Positions 20,901 to 31,663 of a stretch of 64,000 nt of DNA are shown piece after piece. The stretch lies in contig NZ_BDCJ01000028.1 of NCBI RefSeq assembly GCF_001613445.1, positions 1 through 64,000 on the forward strand, read 5' to 3'. The stretch's first letter is position 1, and the number at the start of each line of letters is the position of its first letter. This DNA is from Nocardia grenadensis NBRC 108939 (GTDB lineage Bacteria > Actinomycetota > Actinomycetes > Mycobacteriales > Mycobacteriaceae). The notes beneath the pieces are model-generated. The model was not told where the DNA came from. It saw only the letters and a list, made by a program, of their open reading frames with translations, and searched no databases. A program made the translations under genes and the position numbers.

Positions 20901-21542
20901 TCAGCGAGCCTTTTTGGCTGTCGTCTTCTTGGCCGGGGTCCGCTTCGCGGTGGCCGACTTCTTGGCCGTGGACTTGGCGGCCGTGGTCTTCTTGGCGGTG
21001 GCCTTCTTGGTGGCCGTGGCCTTGGCTGTCGTCTTCTTCGCCGCCGTCTTGCGGGCCGCGGTCTTGGTGGCGGCCTTCTTGGCGGCGGTGCTCTTGGCCG
21101 GCGCCTTGGTGGCGGTCTTGCGTGCCGTTGTTTTGGCGGGCGCCTTCGTCGCGGCCTTCTTGGCGGTGGTTTTCTTCGCCGTTGTCTTCTTCGCCGTGGA
21201 TTTCTTGGCCGCCACAGGAGCATTGACACCGCGTTTCACCGCGGGTCCGGTCGCCGCGAGCTTCTGTTTACCCGCGATAACCGCCTTGAACTGGGCACCG
21301 GGCCGGAACGCCGGCACCGAAGTGGGCTTCACCTTGACGGTTTCCCCGGTACGCGGATTCCGCGCCACCCGGGCTGCCCGCTTACGCTGTTCGAACACAC
21401 CGAATCCGGTGATGGTGACGCTCTGCCCTTTGTGTACCGCGCGCACGATGGTGTCGACCACATGCTCGACTGCCGCGGTGGCCGTGCGCCTGTCAGTACC
21501 CAACTTTTCGGTCAGAACGTCGATCAGTTCCGCCTTGTTCAT
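20901..21542 (-). CDS. hupB: HU-like nucleoid protein with lysine/alanine-rich tail
   Basis: A 213-residue nucleoid-associated protein. Residues 1-90 are the HU domain ([15 protein letters not shown], the arm with [12 protein letters not shown]). The second half is made of AKKTTAKK-type repeats, histone-H1-like, which bind DNA and are acetylated or methylated in mycobacteria. The repeat tail is typical of Mycobacteriales and Streptomyces HupB/HupS. Tail length is expected to vary between strains because the DNA is repetitive. Confidence 0.96.
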   Translation of the reverse strand: MNKAELIDVLTEKLGTDRRTATAAVEHVVDTIVRAVHKGQSVTITGFGVFEQRKRAARVARNPRTGETVKVKPTSVPAFRPGAQFKAVIAGKQKLAATGPAVKRGVNAPVAAKKSTAKKTTAKKTTAKKAATKAPAKTTARKTATKAPAKSTAAKKAATKTAARKTAAKKTTAKATATKKATAKKTTAAKSTAKKSATAKRTPAKKTTAKKAR

Positions 21543-21698
21543 TGAATCCTCCGCAGACTAATGGCCCGTCGTCGGACCGACTAGGTACCACGGTAAACCC
21601 ACATTGGGCAAGAGTCTATGTGCCACGCCAAAATTCATGTGGTCTAGCACACGCACAGCTACCACGACATCCGGGGGGCCACTAAGAGGCCGAGAACA

Positions 21699-22307
21699 TT
21701 ACGCCTGCGAAATAGGTTCGGGCAGGGTCTTTGGTTTCCAAGCCGGCCTTGTCATTTCGAACTCGGCGATCACATCGCTACGCCGCAGCGTCAGGCCGAT
21801 GTCGTCCAAACCCTCCAACAGGCGCCACCTGGTGTAGTCGTCAATATCGAACGGCAACACGATGGTTCCTGCGGTCACCGTGCGCGCCGCGAGGTCCACA
21901 ACCAATTCCAGTCCGGGCTGTTCCTCGAGCAACTTCCAGAGCATTTCGACATCATTCTGTGACATTCGTGCCGCCAGCAGGCCACCCTTGCCCGCATTAC
22001 CGCGGAAGATGTCGGCGAAACGTGAAGAGATAACTACCCGAAAGCCATAGTCCATGAGCGCCCAGACAGCGTGCTCACGGGAAGATCCGGTCCCGAAATC
22101 CGGACCGGCCACCAGGACGCTGCCCTGCTTGTACGGCTCGGTGTTCAGAATGAAGTCCTCATCACCGCGCCAGGCGGCGAACAGGCCGTCTTCGAATCCC
22201 GTACGAGTGACGCGCTTCAGATAGACGGCGGGGATGATCTGGTCGGTGTCGACATTGGACCGGCGCAGCGGAACGCCGATCCCCTTGTGCACGGTGAAGG
22301 CTTCCAT
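21699..22307 (-). CDS. leuD: 3-isopropylmalate dehydratase small subunit
   Basis: Small subunit of the leucine-pathway isomerase. The 202 residues contain the swivel-domain motifs [15 protein letters not shown] and [17 protein letters not shown]. It is encoded 49 bases after leuC and works with it to convert 2- to 3-isopropylmalate. No separate promoter was evident in the short gap. Confidence 0.97.
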   Translation of the reverse strand: MEAFTVHKGIGVPLRRSNVDTDQIIPAVYLKRVTRTGFEDGLFAAWRGDEDFILNTEPYKQGSVLVAGPDFGTGSSREHAVWALMDYGFRVVISSRFADIFRGNAGKGGLLAARMSQNDVEMLWKLLEEQPGLELVVDLAARTVTAGTIVLPFDIDDYTRWRLLEGLDDIGLTLRRSDVIAEFEMTRPAWKPKTLPEPISQA

Positions 22308-22356
22308 CGTATTTCTCCCTGATTCGGCTATAAGTGAGTTTCGATATAAGACGGGC

Positions 22357-23772
<1,416 letters not shown>

Positions 23773-23907
23773 TGTTTCGATCACCTTTCGGGCTCGGCAT
23801 CCGGCCCGGGCCTGCCCGGCACCGGATACGCGCTAGCTGGAATCATGCGACCACTTCCAAGGACGCCACCTGGGCTGTTCGTAATGGCATCTCAGAATGC
23901 AGGACGC

Positions 23908-23913
23908 TAATAT
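23908..23913 (+). promoter_or_regulatory. -10 box for a leaderless iclR transcript
   Basis: TAATAT ends exactly six bases before the ATG at 23920, and no Shine-Dalgarno sequence exists. In actinobacteria this spacing places the transcription start on the A of the ATG. The leuC/iclR gap also holds the short palindrome GCATCTCAGAATGC (23887-23900), which overlaps the region where the -35 box should be and could be the regulator's operator. Confidence 0.5.
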
Positions 23914-23919
23914 CGTTGT

Positions 23920-24621
23920 ATGAGACAGCATAGCGGTATCGGCGTCCTGGACAAAGCGGTGACAGTGTTGTATGCGGTCGCCGAACGACCCTGCGGTCTC
24001 AACGAGCTGTGCGAGCGCACCGGCCTGCCCCGCGCGACCGCGCACCGGCTCGCGGTCGGCCTGGAAACCCACCGGCTGCTCGCCCGGGACGGCAACGGCT
24101 CCTGGCGCCCCGGCCCCGCCCTCGCCGAACTCGCCGCCGGCGCCGCCGACCCGCTGCTCGAGGCCGCGGGCTCGATTCTGCCCCGGCTGCGCGAGATCAC
24201 CGGCGAAAGTGTGCAGCTGTACTGCCGGGAGGGCAACGAACGGGTCTGCGTCGCCGCCCTCGAACCCCCCGCCGGGCTTCGCGATACCGTACCGATCGGC
24301 TCCCGCCTCCCGCTCACCGCGGGATCCGCCGCCAAGGTACTGGTGGCCTGGGCCGATCCCGACCTGCAGCGCACCGTCCTCGGTGACGCCATGTTCACCG
24401 AGCGCACCCTCGCGGAGGTCCGCAAACGCGGCTGGGCCCAGAGCGCCGGTGAGCGCGCGTCCGGGGTGGCCAGCGTTTCGGCGCCGGTACGCGATCAGCA
24501 GGGCGCGGTGGTCGCCGCGGTCTCGGTATCGGGCCCGATCGATCGAATGGGCCGCCGGCCGGGGGCTCGCTGGGCGGCGGACCTGGTGGCGGCCGCCGAT
24601 GCGCTGCACCGCCGACTCTGA
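23920..24621 (+). CDS. IclR-family regulator, likely of leucine genes
   Basis: A 233-residue IclR protein. Winged helix at residues 6-65 (GVLDKAVTVLYAVAE, RATAHRLAVGLE) and effector domain from about 75 to the end (RLPLTAGSAAKVLVAW, ASGVASVSAPV). It is divergent from leuCD, the same position as Rv2989, Streptomyces NdgR and Corynebacterium LtbR, which control leuCD among other genes. I infer the same role here. The FDOR-type gene follows after 34 bases. Confidence 0.9.
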   Translation: MRQHSGIGVLDKAVTVLYAVAERPCGLNELCERTGLPRATAHRLAVGLETHRLLARDGNGSWRPGPALAELAAGAADPLLEAAGSILPRLREITGESVQLYCREGNERVCVAALEPPAGLRDTVPIGSRLPLTAGSAAKVLVAWADPDLQRTVLGDAMFTERTLAEVRKRGWAQSAGERASGVASVSAPVRDQQGAVVAAVSVSGPIDRMGRRPGARWAADLVAAADALHRRL

Positions 24622-24655
24622 GCGGCGGGCAGCTGCCGTCACTTATGGTGGCCTG

Positions 24656-25183
24656 ATGGGAGTGAACCAACGGTCGCAGATCGTGATGACCGATACCGAG
24701 ATCACCGATTTCCTCACCCGCAGTCGCGTCGCCACCCTGGCCAGCCTGGGTGCGGACGGTAAACCGCACCTCACCGCCATGTGGTACGCGCTGATCACCG
24801 ATCCGGAGCGGCCCGACGCGATACCCGAACTGTGGTTCGAGACCAAGGGCAAATCCCAGAAGGCCGTCAACCTACGCCGCAACCCCACGGTCACCTGCAT
24901 GATCGAGGCCGGGCAAACCTACGACACCCTGCGCGGAGTCTCCCTCGAGGGCCGCGCCGAGGTCATCGACGACCCGGAGAAACTGTTCGCCGTCGGTGTC
25001 AGCGTCTGGGAACGCTACACCGGCCCGTATACCGACAATATGCGCGAGTACGTCGAGGGCATGCTGAACAAACGCGTCGCGGTCCGCGTCGTCCCCGATC
25101 GCATCCGCAGCTGGGACCACCGCAAACTGGGTCTGCCCGCCATGCCCCTGGGCGGCTCCACCGCCAACGCCCTGGACGACTGA
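24656..25183 (+). CDS. PPOX-class, probably F420-dependent oxidoreductase
   Basis: Split-barrel flavin/deazaflavin protein of 175 residues, similar to Rv2991 of the FDOR-B group. Typical segments are TDFLTRSRVATLASLGADGK, PHLTAMWY and LEGRAEVIDDPEKLF. The preferred cofactor (F420 or FMN) cannot be proven from sequence, but the nearby fbiD and the family placement favour F420. No membrane segment. A hairpin terminator follows at once. Confidence 0.85.
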   Translation: MGVNQRSQIVMTDTEITDFLTRSRVATLASLGADGKPHLTAMWYALITDPERPDAIPELWFETKGKSQKAVNLRRNPTVTCMIEAGQTYDTLRGVSLEGRAEVIDDPEKLFAVGVSVWERYTGPYTDNMREYVEGMLNKRVAVRVVPDRIRSWDHRKLGLPAMPLGGSTANALDD

Positions 25184-25190
25184 TCGACCT

Positions 25191-25219
25191 CCGGGTGCTG
25201 TCGGCCCGGCAGCACCCGG
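25191..25219 (+). terminator. Intrinsic terminator after the PPOX-class gene
   Basis: CCGGGTGCTG and CAGCACCCGG are perfectly complementary around a nine-base loop, eight bases after the stop codon. Confidence 0.75.
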
Positions 25220-25332
25220 CACCCATTCCGGCCGCTACCGGCCCGAAGGCGGGTGTCGGACGCATCCCGCCGCCGAGCCCGCCTGGGCGGGGTGCGAGGG
25301 TTACACCCCCGCAAAACATCGCGAATCAGCAA

Positions 25333-25361
25333 AGGCCCATGCTCTCTGTGAGCATGGGCCT
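25333..25361 (-). terminator. Terminator of the tRNA transcript
   Basis: AGGCCCATGCTC pairs with GAGCATGGGCCT around a five-base loop. Read on the minus strand it is followed by TTTGCTGATT, a short U-rich run, and it lies 10 bases after the tRNA-Glu 3' end. Confidence 0.85.
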
Positions 25362-25371
25362 CGCAACTGAG

Positions 25372-25444
25372 TAGCCCCGACGGGATTTGAACCCGCGCTA
25401 CCGCCTTGAGAGGGCGGCGTCCTAGGCCGCTAGACGACGGGGCC
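25372..25444 (-). tRNA. tRNA-Glu (anticodon CTC)
   Basis: A 73-base cloverleaf on the minus strand. The acceptor GGCCCCG pairs with CGGGGCT (with a G-U first pair) and the discriminator is A. The anticodon arm is CCGCC-CTCTCAA-GGCGG, which gives CTC. The T-arm is GCGGGTTCAAATCCCGT. CCA is not encoded. It stands downstream of gltX, the enzyme that charges it, with tRNA-Gln in between. Confidence 0.95.
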
Positions 25445-25593
25445 AGGACTTATGACCAACTCCTGGCTGGAGTGGATCGCGGATCTTTCGATCCGAAGCT
25501 CGATCAGCGTAACCGACCGGGCGGCGGCGACCAAATCGCCTGGATAACTCGTTCCGTACCGCATCTGGACGATGAAGCTGAGAGCGATCTCCG

Positions 25594-25665
25594 CTGGGGT
25601 ACCAGGACTCGAACCTAGAATGGCTGAACCAGAATCAGCTGTGTTGCCAATTACACCATACCCCA
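25594..25665 (-). tRNA. tRNA-Gln (anticodon CTG)
   Basis: A 72-base cloverleaf on the minus strand. The acceptor TGGGGTA pairs with TACCCCA and the discriminator is G. The anticodon arm GCTGA-TTCTGGT-TCAGC gives CTG. It is 149 bases upstream of tRNA-Glu, and both are likely on one transcript that ends at 25333. Many actinobacteria first load this tRNA with glutamate by GltX and then amidate it, so the linkage to gltX makes sense. Confidence 0.95.
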
Positions 25666-25726
25666 ATGACCTGGACTTTCGGCTGCACCGCTGGCTGCGG
25701 TGGCACCGTCGTTCCGGCCGAGAAAG

Positions 25727-25757
25727 AGAGTACCAAACCGTTCCGGGGAAACTACAA
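25727..25757 (-). promoter_or_regulatory. Possible promoter of the two tRNA genes
   Basis: On the minus strand TTGTAG (25757-25752) and TACTCT (25732-25727) are 19 bases apart, about 55 bases before tRNA-Gln. The spacing is a little long, so this is tentative. Confidence 0.3.
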
Positions 25758-25833
25758 ATCGCCTGGTCACGCCGCCACATCGAGTGTGTAACGGTGCTGC
25801 GGCGTGCCGCCCGGCCGCGGGTGGCGGATGGAC

Positions 25834-25865
25834 GGACGCCGTCCTGGGTGGCGCGAGGACGGCGT
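25834..25865 (-). terminator. Terminator after gltX
   Basis: An 11-base-pair perfect stem (25834-25844 with 25855-25865) with a ten-base loop, 11 bases after the gltX stop on the minus strand. It separates gltX from the tRNA transcript. Confidence 0.7.
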
Positions 25866-25876
25866 CGCACCGCCGC

Positions 25877-27352
25877 TCACTCGGCCGGCGGCGTCCATTC
25901 GCGGCCCCCGCACAGTCGCTGCATGGTGAGCTCGCGACCCAGCAGTTCCATGGATTCGTACAGCGGCGGACTGATATGCGATCCGGTGACCGATACCCGC
26001 ACCGGCGCGAATGCCTTCCGCGGTTTCAATTCCATTCCGTCGATGAGCGCGACTTTCAGGGCGTCCTCGATCGCGGATGCGGTCCAGGCGGTCAGTGGTT
26101 CGAGTGCGGAAATTGCGGCATCCAATACCGGAACGGCGTCCGGACCCAAATTCTTCTTGCCCGCGGCGGGGTCGATACCGAACTCGTCGGACGGCGCGAA
26201 GAGGAATCGCAACAGACCCCATGCGTCGTCGAGCACGACAATGCGCGTTTGCACCAGATCGGCGGCAGCGGCGAAAACCTTCTCGTCTATTCCGGCACCG
26301 ATATATCCGCGGTCCGTGAAAAAAGTGCGCAACCGTCCGGCAAAATCGCCCGGATCCAGCAAACGGATGTGCTCGGCATTGATCGCGTCGGCCTTCTTCT
26401 GATCGAAGCGGGCCGGGTTCGAATTCACTTTCGATATATCGAAGGCCGCGACCATCTCGTTCATGGAGAAGACATCGCGGTCGTCGGCGATGCTCCAGCC
26501 GAGGAGCGCGAGGTAATTGAGGAGCCCCTCCGGAATGAATCCCCGGTCGCGGTGGAGGAAGAGGTCGGACTCCGGGTCGCGTTTGGACAGCTTCTTATTC
26601 CCCTGCCCCATCACGAACGGCAGATGACCGAATTCGGGAGTGAAATCGGCGACCCCGATCCGCTGCAGCGCGGCATAGAGCGCGAGCTGGCGCGGCGTGG
26701 AGGAGAGCAGATCTTCGCCGCGCAGGACGTGAGTTATCCGCATGGTGGCATCGTCGACCGGGTTGACCAGCGTATAGAGCGGATCGCCGGTGCCGCGGGT
26801 GAGAGCGTAATCCGGCACCGAACCGGCTTTGAAGGTGGTTTCTCCGCGTACCAGATCGTGCCAGGTGAGATCGGCATCGGGCATCCGCAGCCGCACCACC
26901 GCGCCTCGGCCGGCGGCCTTGTATTCGGCGATCTGCTCGGCCGTGAGATCGCGGTCGAAATTGTCGTAGCCGAGTTTCGGATCACGACCGGCCGCCCGGT
27001 GACGCGCCTCGACTTCCTCTGGCGTGGAAAAGGATTCGTACGCCTCACCGGCATCGAGGAGTTTCCGCACCACGTCGCGATGGATTTCGCGCCGCTGCGA
27101 CTGCCGGTAGGGTTCGTAGGGCCCACCGATTTCCGGGCCTTCGTCCCAATCGAGTCCGAGCCAGCGCAACGCGTCCAACAGTGCCTGATAGGACTCTTCG
27201 GAATCCCGTGCGGCATCGGTGTCTTCGATACGGAAGACGAACGCGCCGCCCTGATGGCGGGCATAGGCCCAGTTGAACAGCGCGGTGCGGATGAGCCCGA
27301 CATGCGGTGTCCCGGTGGGCGACGGGCAGAAACGGACCCGTACGTTTGTCAT
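25877..27352 (-). CDS. gltX: Glutamyl-tRNA synthetase
   Basis: Charges tRNA-Glu with glutamate, and often tRNA-Gln too in species that lack GlnS. The 491-residue class I synthetase shows the HIGH-like [11 protein letters not shown] near residue 9, the second signature KLSKRDPES near 250, and [20 protein letters not shown] 27352 follows AGAGGG, and the frame ten residues upstream has no support. It lies 13 bases after the FAH gene, so the two are probably cotranscribed. Confidence 0.97.
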   Translation of the reverse strand: MTNVRVRFCPSPTGTPHVGLIRTALFNWAYARHQGGAFVFRIEDTDAARDSEESYQALLDALRWLGLDWDEGPEIGGPYEPYRQSQRREIHRDVVRKLLDAGEAYESFSTPEEVEARHRAAGRDPKLGYDNFDRDLTAEQIAEYKAAGRGAVVRLRMPDADLTWHDLVRGETTFKAGSVPDYALTRGTGDPLYTLVNPVDDATMRITHVLRGEDLLSSTPRQLALYAALQRIGVADFTPEFGHLPFVMGQGNKKLSKRDPESDLFLHRDRGFIPEGLLNYLALLGWSIADDRDVFSMNEMVAAFDISKVNSNPARFDQKKADAINAEHIRLLDPGDFAGRLRTFFTDRGYIGAGIDEKVFAAAADLVQTRIVVLDDAWGLLRFLFAPSDEFGIDPAAGKKNLGPDAVPVLDAAISALEPLTAWTASAIEDALKVALIDGMELKPRKAFAPVRVSVTGSHISPPLYESMELLGRELTMQRLCGGREWTPPAE

Positions 27353-27365
27353 GTCCCTCTTTCGT

Positions 27366-28127
27366 TCAGCGTTTTGCGGCAACGGGATTGGTCAGCGTGC
27401 CGATACCGGAGACGGTGACCGAGACCGTTTGACCGTCTTTCATCGGACCGACACCCTCGGGAGTTCCGGTGAGGATCACGTCACCGGGGAGCAGGGTCAT
27501 CACACGGGTGACCCATTCGATGATATCCGGAATATCATGCAGGAGTAGCGATGTGGTACTACGTTGGCGTACTTCACCGTCGAGTTCGGTGGTGATCTCG
27601 AGGTCCGCCGGATCGAGTTCGGTTTCGATCCAGGGGCCCAGCGGGCAGAAAGTGTCGTAACCCTTGGCCCGGGTCCACTGGCCGTCCTGGGCCTGCTGGT
27701 CGCGGGCGGTCACATCGTTGGCGACGGTATAGCCCAGGATGACGTCCTTGGCCCGGGCCGCGGGAACGTCCTTGCAGGGCCGCCCGATGACCACGGCGAG
27801 TTCGCCCTCGAAGTCGACGCGGGACGAACTGGGCGGCACAATGATCGGAATGTCGGGGCCGATGATGGACGTATTCGGTTTCATGAAGATCACCGGTTCG
27901 GCCGGCGCCTCACCACCCATCTCGGCGGCATGGGAGGCGTAGTTCTTACCGACGCAGATCACCTTGCTGGCCAGGATCGGGGCGAGCAGCCTGATATCGG
28001 CCAGTGGCCAGCTCCGGCCGGTGAACGTCGGGGTACCGAACGGGTGTTCGGCGATTTCCTTGGCGGTTTCGCCTTCGATGGCGACGAACGCGACCCCGTC
28101 GGGGCTGGCAACTCGACCTAGACGCAT
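27366..28127 (-). CDS. Fumarylacetoacetate hydrolase family protein
   Basis: A 253-residue FAH-fold protein. Metal site and fold motifs: [29 protein letters not shown] (metal-binding acidic residues), [11 protein letters not shown] and [11 protein letters not shown]. Members hydrate, decarboxylate or hydrolyse 2-oxo acids such as acylpyruvates. The true substrate is unknown. Position next to gltX and opposite the MFS gene equals Rv2993c. The 187-base divergent gap to the MFS gene carries a strong palindrome. Confidence 0.9.
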   Translation of the reverse strand: MRLGRVASPDGVAFVAIEGETAKEIAEHPFGTPTFTGRSWPLADIRLLAPILASKVICVGKNYASHAAEMGGEAPAEPVIFMKPNTSIIGPDIPIIVPPSSSRVDFEGELAVVIGRPCKDVPAARAKDVILGYTVANDVTARDQQAQDGQWTRAKGYDTFCPLGPWIETELDPADLEITTELDGEVRQRSTTSLLLHDIPDIIEWVTRVMTLLPGDVILTGTPEGVGPMKDGQTVSVTVSGIGTLTNPVAAKR

Positions 28128-28260
28128 GACGGAAGTCTATCCAGCCGGGTCCACCAGCCCGAATGCGCCCGACCGGTCGGTCCGCCCGATGGTGAGAACC
28201 GCACCACTACTTGCGAGATCCCCACCTCCGGGGTGTACCGTGGCCGTCGTAAATTCAAAG

Positions 28261-28288
28261 ATTGAGAATTGATTCTCATATATTGAGA
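28261..28288 (+). promoter_or_regulatory. AT-rich palindromic operator at the MFS promoter
   Basis: TGAGAAT-TG-ATTCTCA (28263-28278) is a perfect inverted repeat. ATTGAGA occurs at 28261 and again at 28282, exactly 21 bases apart. TTCAAA (28254-28259) and TCATAT or TATATT (28276-28284) can serve as -35 and -10, so a bound repressor would cover the promoter. The 7-2-7 form is close to the 7-1-7 boxes of Fur-family regulators, but the regulator is unknown. Confidence 0.6.
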
Positions 28289-28313
28289 TACGCTCGCTCC
28301 GAGATGGGGAACC

Positions 28314-29531
28314 ATGGCGCACAGTCCCTCGGCGGCCTTCCCGATCGCCGCGTCCGGCAGACAGATCTCTCCCACCCACCGCTGGCTCATGCTCGGCTTC
28401 GGGGTCTTCGCCCAGGTGTCCAGCGCGATCTTCGTGCACGGGGTACCGTTCCTGCTCCCCGCGCTGACCGCCGGCGGTATGCCGCTGCCCACCGCCGGCC
28501 TGCTGGTGGCCATGCCCACGGTCGGCCTGTGCTGCACCCTCATCGCCTGGGGTTACCTGGTCGACCGGGTCGGCGAACGGATCGCCTTGGTCGCCGGGCC
28601 GGTGATCATGTGCGCGGCCGGGGCGGCCGCCGCCTTCACCACCAGCTATCCCGCCCTCGGAGTACTGCTGTTCCTCGGTGGGATCGGCGCCGCCAGCACC
28701 AACGGCGCCAGCGGCCGGGTGATCGTCGGCTGGTTCCCGCCCGACCGGCGCGGCCTCGCCATGGGAATCCGGCAGACCGGCCAGCCGCTGGGCGTCGGAA
28801 TCGCGGCGATGTCGGTGCCACTGGTCGCCGACCGGATCGGGGTCGCGCCCGCGCTGAGCGTGCCCGCGCTACTGGCCGGACTGGCCGCCGTGTGCTGCCT
28901 GCTGGGCATCGTCGACCCGCCCCGGCCGCCCCGAGCCCAGGCGACCGGCGCCAACCCCTACCGGGGTAGCAGCACACTGTGGCGGATCCACGGCGTATCG
29001 ATCCTGCTGGTCGTGCCTCAGGCCACCGTCTGGACCTTCGCGCTGCTGTGGCTGCACCGCGACCTCGGCTGGTCGCTGGCGGCGGCCGGCGCGCTGGTCA
29101 CCTTCACCCAGATCCTGGGCGCGCTGGGCCGGATCGGCGCCGGCGCCTGGTCGGACCGGGTCGGCAGCCGGATGGGCCCGCTGCGCCAGGTCGCGATCGC
29201 CGCGGTCGCCACTATGGCCCTGCTGGCGCTGACCTCCTGGACCCACTGGTGGTGGGCCGCCGTCCCACTGCTCGTCGTCGCCTCGGTGGTCACGGTCTCC
29301 GATAACGGCTTGGCCTTCACCGCCATCGCCGAGCGCGCCGGGCCGTTCTGGAGCGGTCGCGGCCTGGGCATCCAGAACACCGGCCAGAACCTGACCGTCG
29401 CCGCGGTGCCGCCGGTATTCGGCGCGCTCATCACCGCGACCGGTTTCCCGGCGGTCTACCTGGCGGCAGCGGCCTTGGCGGCGGTGGCGATCCCGCTGGT
29501 CCCGGTGGCGTCGGAAAAGCCCCTCGAATAA
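28314..29531 (+). CDS. MFS transporter
   Basis: A 405-residue major-facilitator protein with about twelve membrane helices in two halves. The MFS loop motif is seen as WGYLVDRVGERIAL near residue 80 and again as GAGAWSDRVGSRMGPLR in the second half. The position equals Rv2994. Substrate unknown. GGGGA stands shortly before ATG 28314. The palindrome at 28261 suggests control by a metal- or ligand-sensing repressor. Confidence 0.88.
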   Translation: MAHSPSAAFPIAASGRQISPTHRWLMLGFGVFAQVSSAIFVHGVPFLLPALTAGGMPLPTAGLLVAMPTVGLCCTLIAWGYLVDRVGERIALVAGPVIMCAAGAAAAFTTSYPALGVLLFLGGIGAASTNGASGRVIVGWFPPDRRGLAMGIRQTGQPLGVGIAAMSVPLVADRIGVAPALSVPALLAGLAAVCCLLGIVDPPRPPRAQATGANPYRGSSTLWRIHGVSILLVVPQATVWTFALLWLHRDLGWSLAAAGALVTFTQILGALGRIGAGAWSDRVGSRMGPLRQVAIAAVATMALLALTSWTHWWWAAVPLLVVASVVTVSDNGLAFTAIAERAGPFWSGRGLGIQNTGQNLTVAAVPPVFGALITATGFPAVYLAAAALAAVAIPLVPVASEKPLE

Positions 29532-29763
29532 TCAGGAGCCGAATCCGTTACCGTCGCCCTCGGTCCTACCGACCGACCAACGAATTACCGGCCGACTCTC
29601 GATGAGTACAGCCGAGTCGTTCGCGCGGACCGGGTTCCGTTCGCCGGTCCCTATCCCACCCTTCTGATCCCCGCAGGCGTGAGCGAGCGCGCACCACCAC
29701 ACGCTCGTCGTATCGGCGATGTATCCGGCGGCCCGGCCGGGTCGGACGAGCGGATCGAACTCG

Positions 29764-30366
29764 TCAGATCTCGATGAGCACCGCCGGATCGAGCGCCACG
29801 CGAATTCTCGCGTCGGCCTCGATCTCGGCGATGAACTCTGCGCCTTCCGCGACCGGCGGGTCCCACCGATAGGAGGCACCATCGAGGGTGCCTCGATGAA
29901 TCCGTATATGCGGCTGATGTTCGACGAGCCAGTACTCCGCAATTCCCAACGCCGCGTACTCGCGGACCTTGCGCACTCGGTCGGTGCGTTCACTGCCACT
30001 ACCCGGTGACACCACCTCGACGGCCAACAGAATGTCGGTACCCGGGATCAGTTTCGGCGATTCGTCGACAATCGCGGCTCGCGCCACTGCTTTCGGCACG
30101 ACGAACACATCGGGCTTACGGACACCCGACGGCGTACTGACCTCCCACTCGCCGCCGTCACAGACGAATACGTCGGCGCATTCCGCGGCGGTCCGGATTC
30201 GGCCGGCCAGCGACCACCCGATGAAGTTGTGCCGCGCCCCCGCTGCCACCTCGACCAACCATCCGTCTTCGAGTTCGAAACCCTTGCCGTCCTCCGGCAG
30301 ATCGTAGAGATCCAGCACTGTGTACGGGCCGAAGCCGACCTCACTGGTGGCGTGCCACGCGGTCAT
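29764..30366 (-). CDS. Uma2-family (DUF820) PD-(D/E)XK protein
   Basis: A 200-residue protein of the Uma2 family, predicted restriction-endonuclease fold. The likely catalytic set is RKPDVFVVP near residue 83, LLAVEVVSPGS near 114 and the following basic residues, with EYWLVEHQPH after them. Such genes are numerous in cyanobacteria and some actinobacteria and their role is unsettled. It stands alone between leuB and the MFS gene, absent from the mycobacterial order, so it was probably inserted. GGAGG lies four bases before the ATG. Confidence 0.85.
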   Translation of the reverse strand: MTAWHATSEVGFGPYTVLDLYDLPEDGKGFELEDGWLVEVAAGARHNFIGWSLAGRIRTAAECADVFVCDGGEWEVSTPSGVRKPDVFVVPKAVARAAIVDESPKLIPGTDILLAVEVVSPGSGSERTDRVRKVREYAALGIAEYWLVEHQPHIRIHRGTLDGASYRWDPPVAEGAEFIAEIEADARIRVALDPAVLIEI

Positions 30367-30392
30367 GCTGCCTCCAAGTGCTCGGGCCGTCT

Positions 30393-30420
30393 ATCGGGGA
30401 TACGCCCAGGTATCCCCGAT
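30393..30420 (-). terminator. Hairpin between leuB and the Uma2 gene
   Basis: ATCGGGGATAC and GTATCCCCGAT are perfectly complementary around a six-base loop, 52 bases after the leuB stop and 27 bases before the Uma2 start. It most likely ends leuB mRNA, but its place also allows it to act in the Uma2 leader. Confidence 0.6.
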
Positions 30421-30472
30421 GGTATCGGACACGCAACCCGATTTCGCGCACGGAAATCCGGGACCCTCGAGG

Positions 30473-31480
30473 TCAGAGGGCGGAAACGATCCGATCGCCG
30501 ATCTCGGTGGTCGACGCGGTGCCGGTGCGGCCGGACAGATCCTTGGCGACCGCGTCCTGGATACGGGCGGCGGCAGCGGTCTCGCCCTTGTGCTCGAGCA
30601 GCAGCGAGACCGAGAGGATGGCGGCGGTCGGGTCGGCCTTGGACTGGCCGGCGATATCGGGGGCGCTGCCGTGCACGGGTTCGAACATGCTCGGGTTGGT
30701 GCCGGTGGCGTCGATATTGCCGCTGGCGGCCAGGCCGATACCGCCGCTGACGGCGGCGGCGAGGTCGGTGATGATATCGCCGAACAGGTTGTCGGTGACG
30801 ATCACGTCGAAGCGGCCCGGATCGTTGACCATGTGGATGGTGGCGGCGTCGATGTGCTGGTAGGCCACCTCGACATCACCGAATTCCGCGCCGACCTCGT
30901 CCACCGTGCGCTGCCACAGCGAACCGGCGAAGGCGAGCACGTTCGTCTTGTGCACCAGGGTGAGATGCTTGCGCCGGGCCTGCGCCTTGGCGAAGGCGTA
31001 GCGGACCACGCGCTCGACACCGAACCGGGTATTGGTGCTGACCTCGGTGGCGACCTCGTGCGGCGTATCCACCCGGATCGCGCCGCCGGTGCCGGTGTAC
31101 GGACCCTCGGTACCCTCCCGGACCACCACGAAGTCGATATCCGGGGTGCCCGCCAGCGGGCTGCCGACGCCCGGGTACAGCTTGGAGGGGCGCAGGTTCA
31201 CATGGTGATCGAGCGCGAACCGGGTGCGCAGCAGCAGACCGCGTTCCAGGATGCCGCTGGGTACGGACGGGTCGCCGATGGCGCCGAGCAGGATCGCGTC
31301 GTGCTGTTTCAGTTCCGGCAGCACCGATTCGGGCAGGATCTCCCCGGTGGCGTGGTAACGCTTGGCGCCCAGGTCGTAGTGGGTCCGTTCGACTCCGGGC
31401 AGCACCACATCGAGCACTTTCAGCGCCTCGGCGACGACTTCCGGTCCGATACCGTCACCAGGGATCACGGCGAGTTTCAT
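30473..31480 (-). CDS. leuB: 3-isopropylmalate dehydrogenase
   Basis: Oxidises and decarboxylates 3-isopropylmalate in leucine synthesis. At 335 residues it is the short actinobacterial form. [20 protein letters not shown] starts the protein; [20 protein letters not shown] and the NAD site [10 protein letters not shown] follow. ATG 31480 is the family start although the frame is open further. It is separated from serA by two hairpins, so it probably has its own promoter. Confidence 0.96.
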   Translation of the reverse strand: MKLAVIPGDGIGPEVVAEALKVLDVVLPGVERTHYDLGAKRYHATGEILPESVLPELKQHDAILLGAIGDPSVPSGILERGLLLRTRFALDHHVNLRPSKLYPGVGSPLAGTPDIDFVVVREGTEGPYTGTGGAIRVDTPHEVATEVSTNTRFGVERVVRYAFAKAQARRKHLTLVHKTNVLAFAGSLWQRTVDEVGAEFGDVEVAYQHIDAATIHMVNDPGRFDVIVTDNLFGDIITDLAAAVSGGIGLAASGNIDATGTNPSMFEPVHGSAPDIAGQSKADPTAAILSVSLLLEHKGETAAAARIQDAVAKDLSGRTGTASTTEIGDRIVSAL

Positions 31481-31575
31481 GACAACCACGCTTTCTACGA
31501 ACGAGGCCGCGAACTCCAGCGGGACGCGGCTGCCGGGCCGGGTAGGTCTGTCACCGGGACGGTGGCCGGGTGCGG

Positions 31576-31653
31576 CCCGCCCCGGACCGCGTGGCCCGGG
31601 GCGGGTGCGTACCCCGCGGCGCACGCCGCCCACCGGCCCGGGCGGCGGCGTGC
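31576..31653 (-). terminator. Tandem hairpins after serA
   Basis: Reading on the minus strand from the serA stop, a first stem (31644-31653 with 31621-31630, ten pairs) is followed by a second one (31596-31605 with 31576-31585, ten pairs). Both are GC-rich without a U-tract, as usual in actinobacteria. Confidence 0.6.
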
Positions 31654-31663
31654 ACGGAACAGC

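Noticed and set aside
20901-21230. The repetitive DNA in hupB as a CRISPR or satellite array
   Set aside because: The repeats are the codons of the AKK-type protein tail and have no spacer structure.
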